In this document: positions 62,182-64,000 of the stretch, piece by piece
Position numbering within the stretch: the first letter of the stretch is position 1
Layout: the number at the start of each line of letters is the position of its first letter
NCBI GenBank assembly: GCA_943842245.1
Contig: CALTAJ010000001.1
Coordinates: 558,001 to 622,000 of the forward strand
Direction: 5' to 3'
DNA: 64,000 nucleotides
From: an uncultured Flavobacteriaceae bacterium
Lineage (GTDB): Bacteria; Bacteroidota; Bacteroidia; Flavobacteriales; Flavobacteriaceae
Notes under the pieces: model-generated
The model's input: only the letters and a program-made list of their open reading frames with translations
Told to the model about the DNA's origin: nothing
Databases searched by the model: none
Position numbers and translations under genes: made by a program

Positions 62182-62523
62182 TTAAGCTAACTTTTGTAGA
62201 GCTGCATCTTCATCATCAAAGGTTTCACAATACTTAGTAAGGCCCATTATCTTAAATGTTTTAGCTATAATAGGAGCAAGATTACAAAAATTTAAAGATC
62301 CATCAACTGTCTGTAATTCTTCAATTATTTCTATAAGAATTGAAGCTCCGATACTATTTACAATTTTTGATTGATCAAGATTAATCAAAAAACTTTTATG
62401 TCCATCTTTTATTTCTTGATCTGTTATTTCCTTAAGTGCTTCTCCTAGATCTTTGTTGAAATATCCCTCAGTAGATACTACAACAACTCCATTTTTTATG
62501 TTTTTATCAATAATTTTACTCAT
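62182..62523 (-). CDS. STAS-domain anti-anti-sigma-like protein
   Basis: Single STAS domain of 113 residues, like SpoIIAA/RsbV. The phosphorylation region is INLDQSKIVNSIGASILIEI, with S57 at the usual serine position; the preceding aspartate of the common DSSG motif is asparagine. The start overlaps the kinase gene by eight bases, and the cyclase gene follows by one base, so the STAS protein is likely the switch between kinase and cyclase or another output. Confidence 0.87.
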   Translation of the reverse strand: MSKIIDKNIKNGVVVVSTEGYFNKDLGEALKEITDQEIKDGHKSFLINLDQSKIVNSIGASILIEIIEELQTVDGSLNFCNLAPIIAKTFKIMGLTKYCETFDDEDAALQKLA

Positions 62524-62941
62524 CTGATTCTTTATTTTTAGTCATGGTTAATGTTGTTCCAGAGTTATCTGACTCATAATCTACTTTGTCCATTAATTCT
62601 TGAATTAACATTAAACCCCATCCTCTTTTTCTTTCTTGTGTCCCAACCTTTTCTTCAATATTTGGTAATTTGATTGAAGAAGAGTCAAAACCAACTCCTT
62701 TATCAATTACTTTAATTGTTAGGTTTTCGTCACTAATAATAAAGTGAATAAAAATATCTTCTTTGGTCTCAGAGTGTTCGAAAGCATTTATACAAGCCTC
62801 AATCAAGGCCATTGAAACCTCTGCTGATTTTTCTTCAGGAAGATTCATATGCTTTGCAACAACATCAGATGTGTGAGTTGCAACTAACTCCATATCTTTA
62901 AGTATAGGGAGTTTTAACTCGACTGTTGGATTTTTTTTCAT
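62516..62941 (-). CDS. RsbW/SpoIIAB-like serine kinase (HATPase_c_2)
   Basis: GHKL-fold ATPase of 141 residues. The N-box is MALIEACINAFEHSE (E48, N52), the G1 box IDKGVGFD (D80) and the G2 box RGWGLMLIQELMDKVDYE. This is the anti-sigma serine kinase subfamily. No sigma factor gene lies nearby, which suggests a partner-switch output other than sigma sequestration, with the cyclase as the obvious candidate. Confidence 0.88.
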   Translation of the reverse strand: MKKNPTVELKLPILKDMELVATHTSDVVAKHMNLPEEKSAEVSMALIEACINAFEHSETKEDIFIHFIISDENLTIKVIDKGVGFDSSSIKLPNIEEKVGTQERKRGWGLMLIQELMDKVDYESDNSGTTLTMTKNKESDE

Positions 62942-63033
62942 TTGAAAAAATGATTTATGATTATTTGCATCTAATTTAGATAAAATTTATATTTATTGAA
63001 AATTAACCATAATCCAATTTAAAGCTTTTAAAA

Positions 63034-63972
63034 ATGAGCATATTAAAAAAATTAATTATCCTCTCCTTAATTCTGTTTGTTTCATGTGGAGAAAATTCAA
63101 AAAAAGAAGATGCTAAAAGTGAAATTCCGTTATCCGAAATGGAAGGCTTTTGGAACAGAATAGGAACTATTCAAGTTGTAAATGGTGTCCCAGTTGACAC
63201 CTTGTTGATTAAAAATTCGGAAAATACCGATTATAGACAAATTAAAGTTTATAAGGATGGTAACATGGTCTGGTTAGATAATGTAAAAAGTGAAACCCCT
63301 TGGAAAGGTGGTGGCGGTGGATATGGAAAATTTACTGTAAACTCGGAAAAATCTCTTACAGAGCACATGTCAGCTGGTACAGGCTATATGGCCGGTTGGG
63401 TTGATAATTATAAAGATTCATTAAATGTGCCAGCCATGGATGTTACACTTAGTATTGATTACAAAGATGATATATATTCTCAGATGAATGGACCAAATAG
63501 GCAATTTATGGAATACTGGGAGAGAATGCCAATTCTACCTTCAAAATCAACTAAATTTGATGGTGCATGGAAAAGAGTTTATGAAATTGCATATATAAAC
63601 GATACACCTGTGGACACTTTAGCTGTTCCTAGTGACGTTATTTTAGATGTTAAAGTTATGTCAAACGGAAGATATGCATATCAAGTAGATCAAACTGGAA
63701 ATGCTGAAGTAGACACGCCGCAATATGGTGGATTAGGAGGTTATGGTTACTATGATTATAATGAAGAAGATAATACGCTAAAAGAGTACCCTATTTTTGG
63801 ATCAGGAATGGGTACTTGGAGTAATGATGAGATGCAGAGAACAAACTTTGCAACTCACGAGATAAAATTTTACAATGATGATTTATTTATTCAGATAGAT
63901 AGAGATTATTCGGGTATGGTTTCATATGAAGGAGCTACTGGAAGAGGAGTCGTATACAGAAGGATCAAATAA
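63034..63972 (+). CDS. Lipoprotein with duplicated lipocalin-like domain
   Basis: A 312-residue lipoprotein (lipobox FVSC near C18). Two homologous halves are evident: MEGFWNRIGTIQVVNGVPVDTLLI and FDGAWKRVYEIAYINDTPVDTLAV. Each is followed by a glycine-rich GGGYGKF / GGYGYYD segment and an acidic strand set (VTLSIDYKDDIYSQM / HEIKFYNDDLFIQID). This points to tandem lipocalin-like or DUF4488-like domains. Function unknown. It is divergent from the cyclase operon. Confidence 0.72.
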   Translation: MSILKKLIILSLILFVSCGENSKKEDAKSEIPLSEMEGFWNRIGTIQVVNGVPVDTLLIKNSENTDYRQIKVYKDGNMVWLDNVKSETPWKGGGGGYGKFTVNSEKSLTEHMSAGTGYMAGWVDNYKDSLNVPAMDVTLSIDYKDDIYSQMNGPNRQFMEYWERMPILPSKSTKFDGAWKRVYEIAYINDTPVDTLAVPSDVILDVKVMSNGRYAYQVDQTGNAEVDTPQYGGLGGYGYYDYNEEDNTLKEYPIFGSGMGTWSNDEMQRTNFATHEIKFYNDDLFIQIDRDYSGMVSYEGATGRGVVYRRIK

Positions 63973-64000
63973 AATTAGAAAGTATGCTTAAAAATTATAT

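Noticed and set aside
1-64000. tRNA, rRNA, CRISPR, insertion sequences, integrases
   Set aside because: No cloverleaf-like segment, rRNA conserved block, regularly spaced direct-repeat array, transposase or integrase motif was found when reading the sequence and translations; weak or divergent ones could be missed without a search.

Overview
The window is a stretch of a very AT-rich Bacteroidota genome, most likely a marine Flavobacteriaceae relative. The evidence is the start context (A-rich leaders, almost no Shine-Dalgarno), many short lipoproteins with SxxC or LxxC lipoboxes, a FucP-type sugar symporter, GH92/GH28/sulfatase/SusD pieces of polysaccharide-utilisation loci, and a TonB-plug protein. 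No rRNA, tRNA, CRISPR array, insertion sequence or phage gene was seen. Assignments rest on motif reading, without database searches.

1-13.8 kb is a molybdenum-hydroxylase island. On the plus strand lies what looks like a complete aerobic form I carbon monoxide dehydrogenase operon: coxM-coxS-coxL (the large subunit carries the form I active-site loop AYRCSFR), then coxG, coxD (MoxR AAA+), coxE (VWA), a coxF/XdhC protein fused to a C-terminal YHS domain, and a MocA-like cytidylyltransferase. Upstream are a truncated XdhC, a cysteine desulfurase and a MobA-like protein, together a plausible supply line for sulfurated, nucleotide-modified molybdopterin. A 26-bp-stem hairpin separates coxMSL from the accessory genes. 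On the minus strand follows a second, exported molybdenum hydroxylase (IorAB type, Tat signal plus lipobox).

13.9-16.9 kb is decayed or rearranged. The C-terminal pieces of a DUF885 protein and of a fatty-acid desaturase abut head to head, and two further gene remnants and very small membrane ORFs follow. 16.9-23.9 kb holds small secreted NTF2-like lipoproteins, OsmC, a Gfo/Idh/MocA oxidoreductase, a thioesterase, a histidine phosphatase and a metallophosphoesterase. A run of ten helically phased T-tracts lies between two convergent genes.

24.0-28.5 kb is a mannose-type utilisation locus (FucP-like symporter, GH92, mannose-6-phosphate isomerase cupin) whose SusD survives only as a C-terminal stub. 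28.6-38.6 kb carries an HxlR regulator, CAP lipoprotein, esterase, DUF255 protein, AlkB alkane hydroxylase, a TonB-plug/TPR protein, DUF819 and an M1 aminopeptidase. 39-45 kb adds GH28, aldose epimerase, a GH5-like glycosidase and a secreted alpha/beta-barrel protein.

45.0-50.6 kb is a compact six-gene operon (TetR, outer-membrane barrel, LolCDE-like ABC transporter, LolA-like protein) that looks like an envelope lipid or lipoprotein export system. 50.8-58.4 kb encodes a frameshifted VPS10/BNR protein, a sulfatase and a lipoprotein with two separate HExxH zinc motifs. 58.4-63 kb ends with an RsbW-like kinase, a STAS protein and a GAF-PAS-adenylyl cyclase in one operon. This operon converges on a three-helix membrane protein that resembles the DUF5706/PycTM (Pycsar effector) family. 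The CO dehydrogenase island and the cyclase/membrane-protein pair are the two most notable systems.
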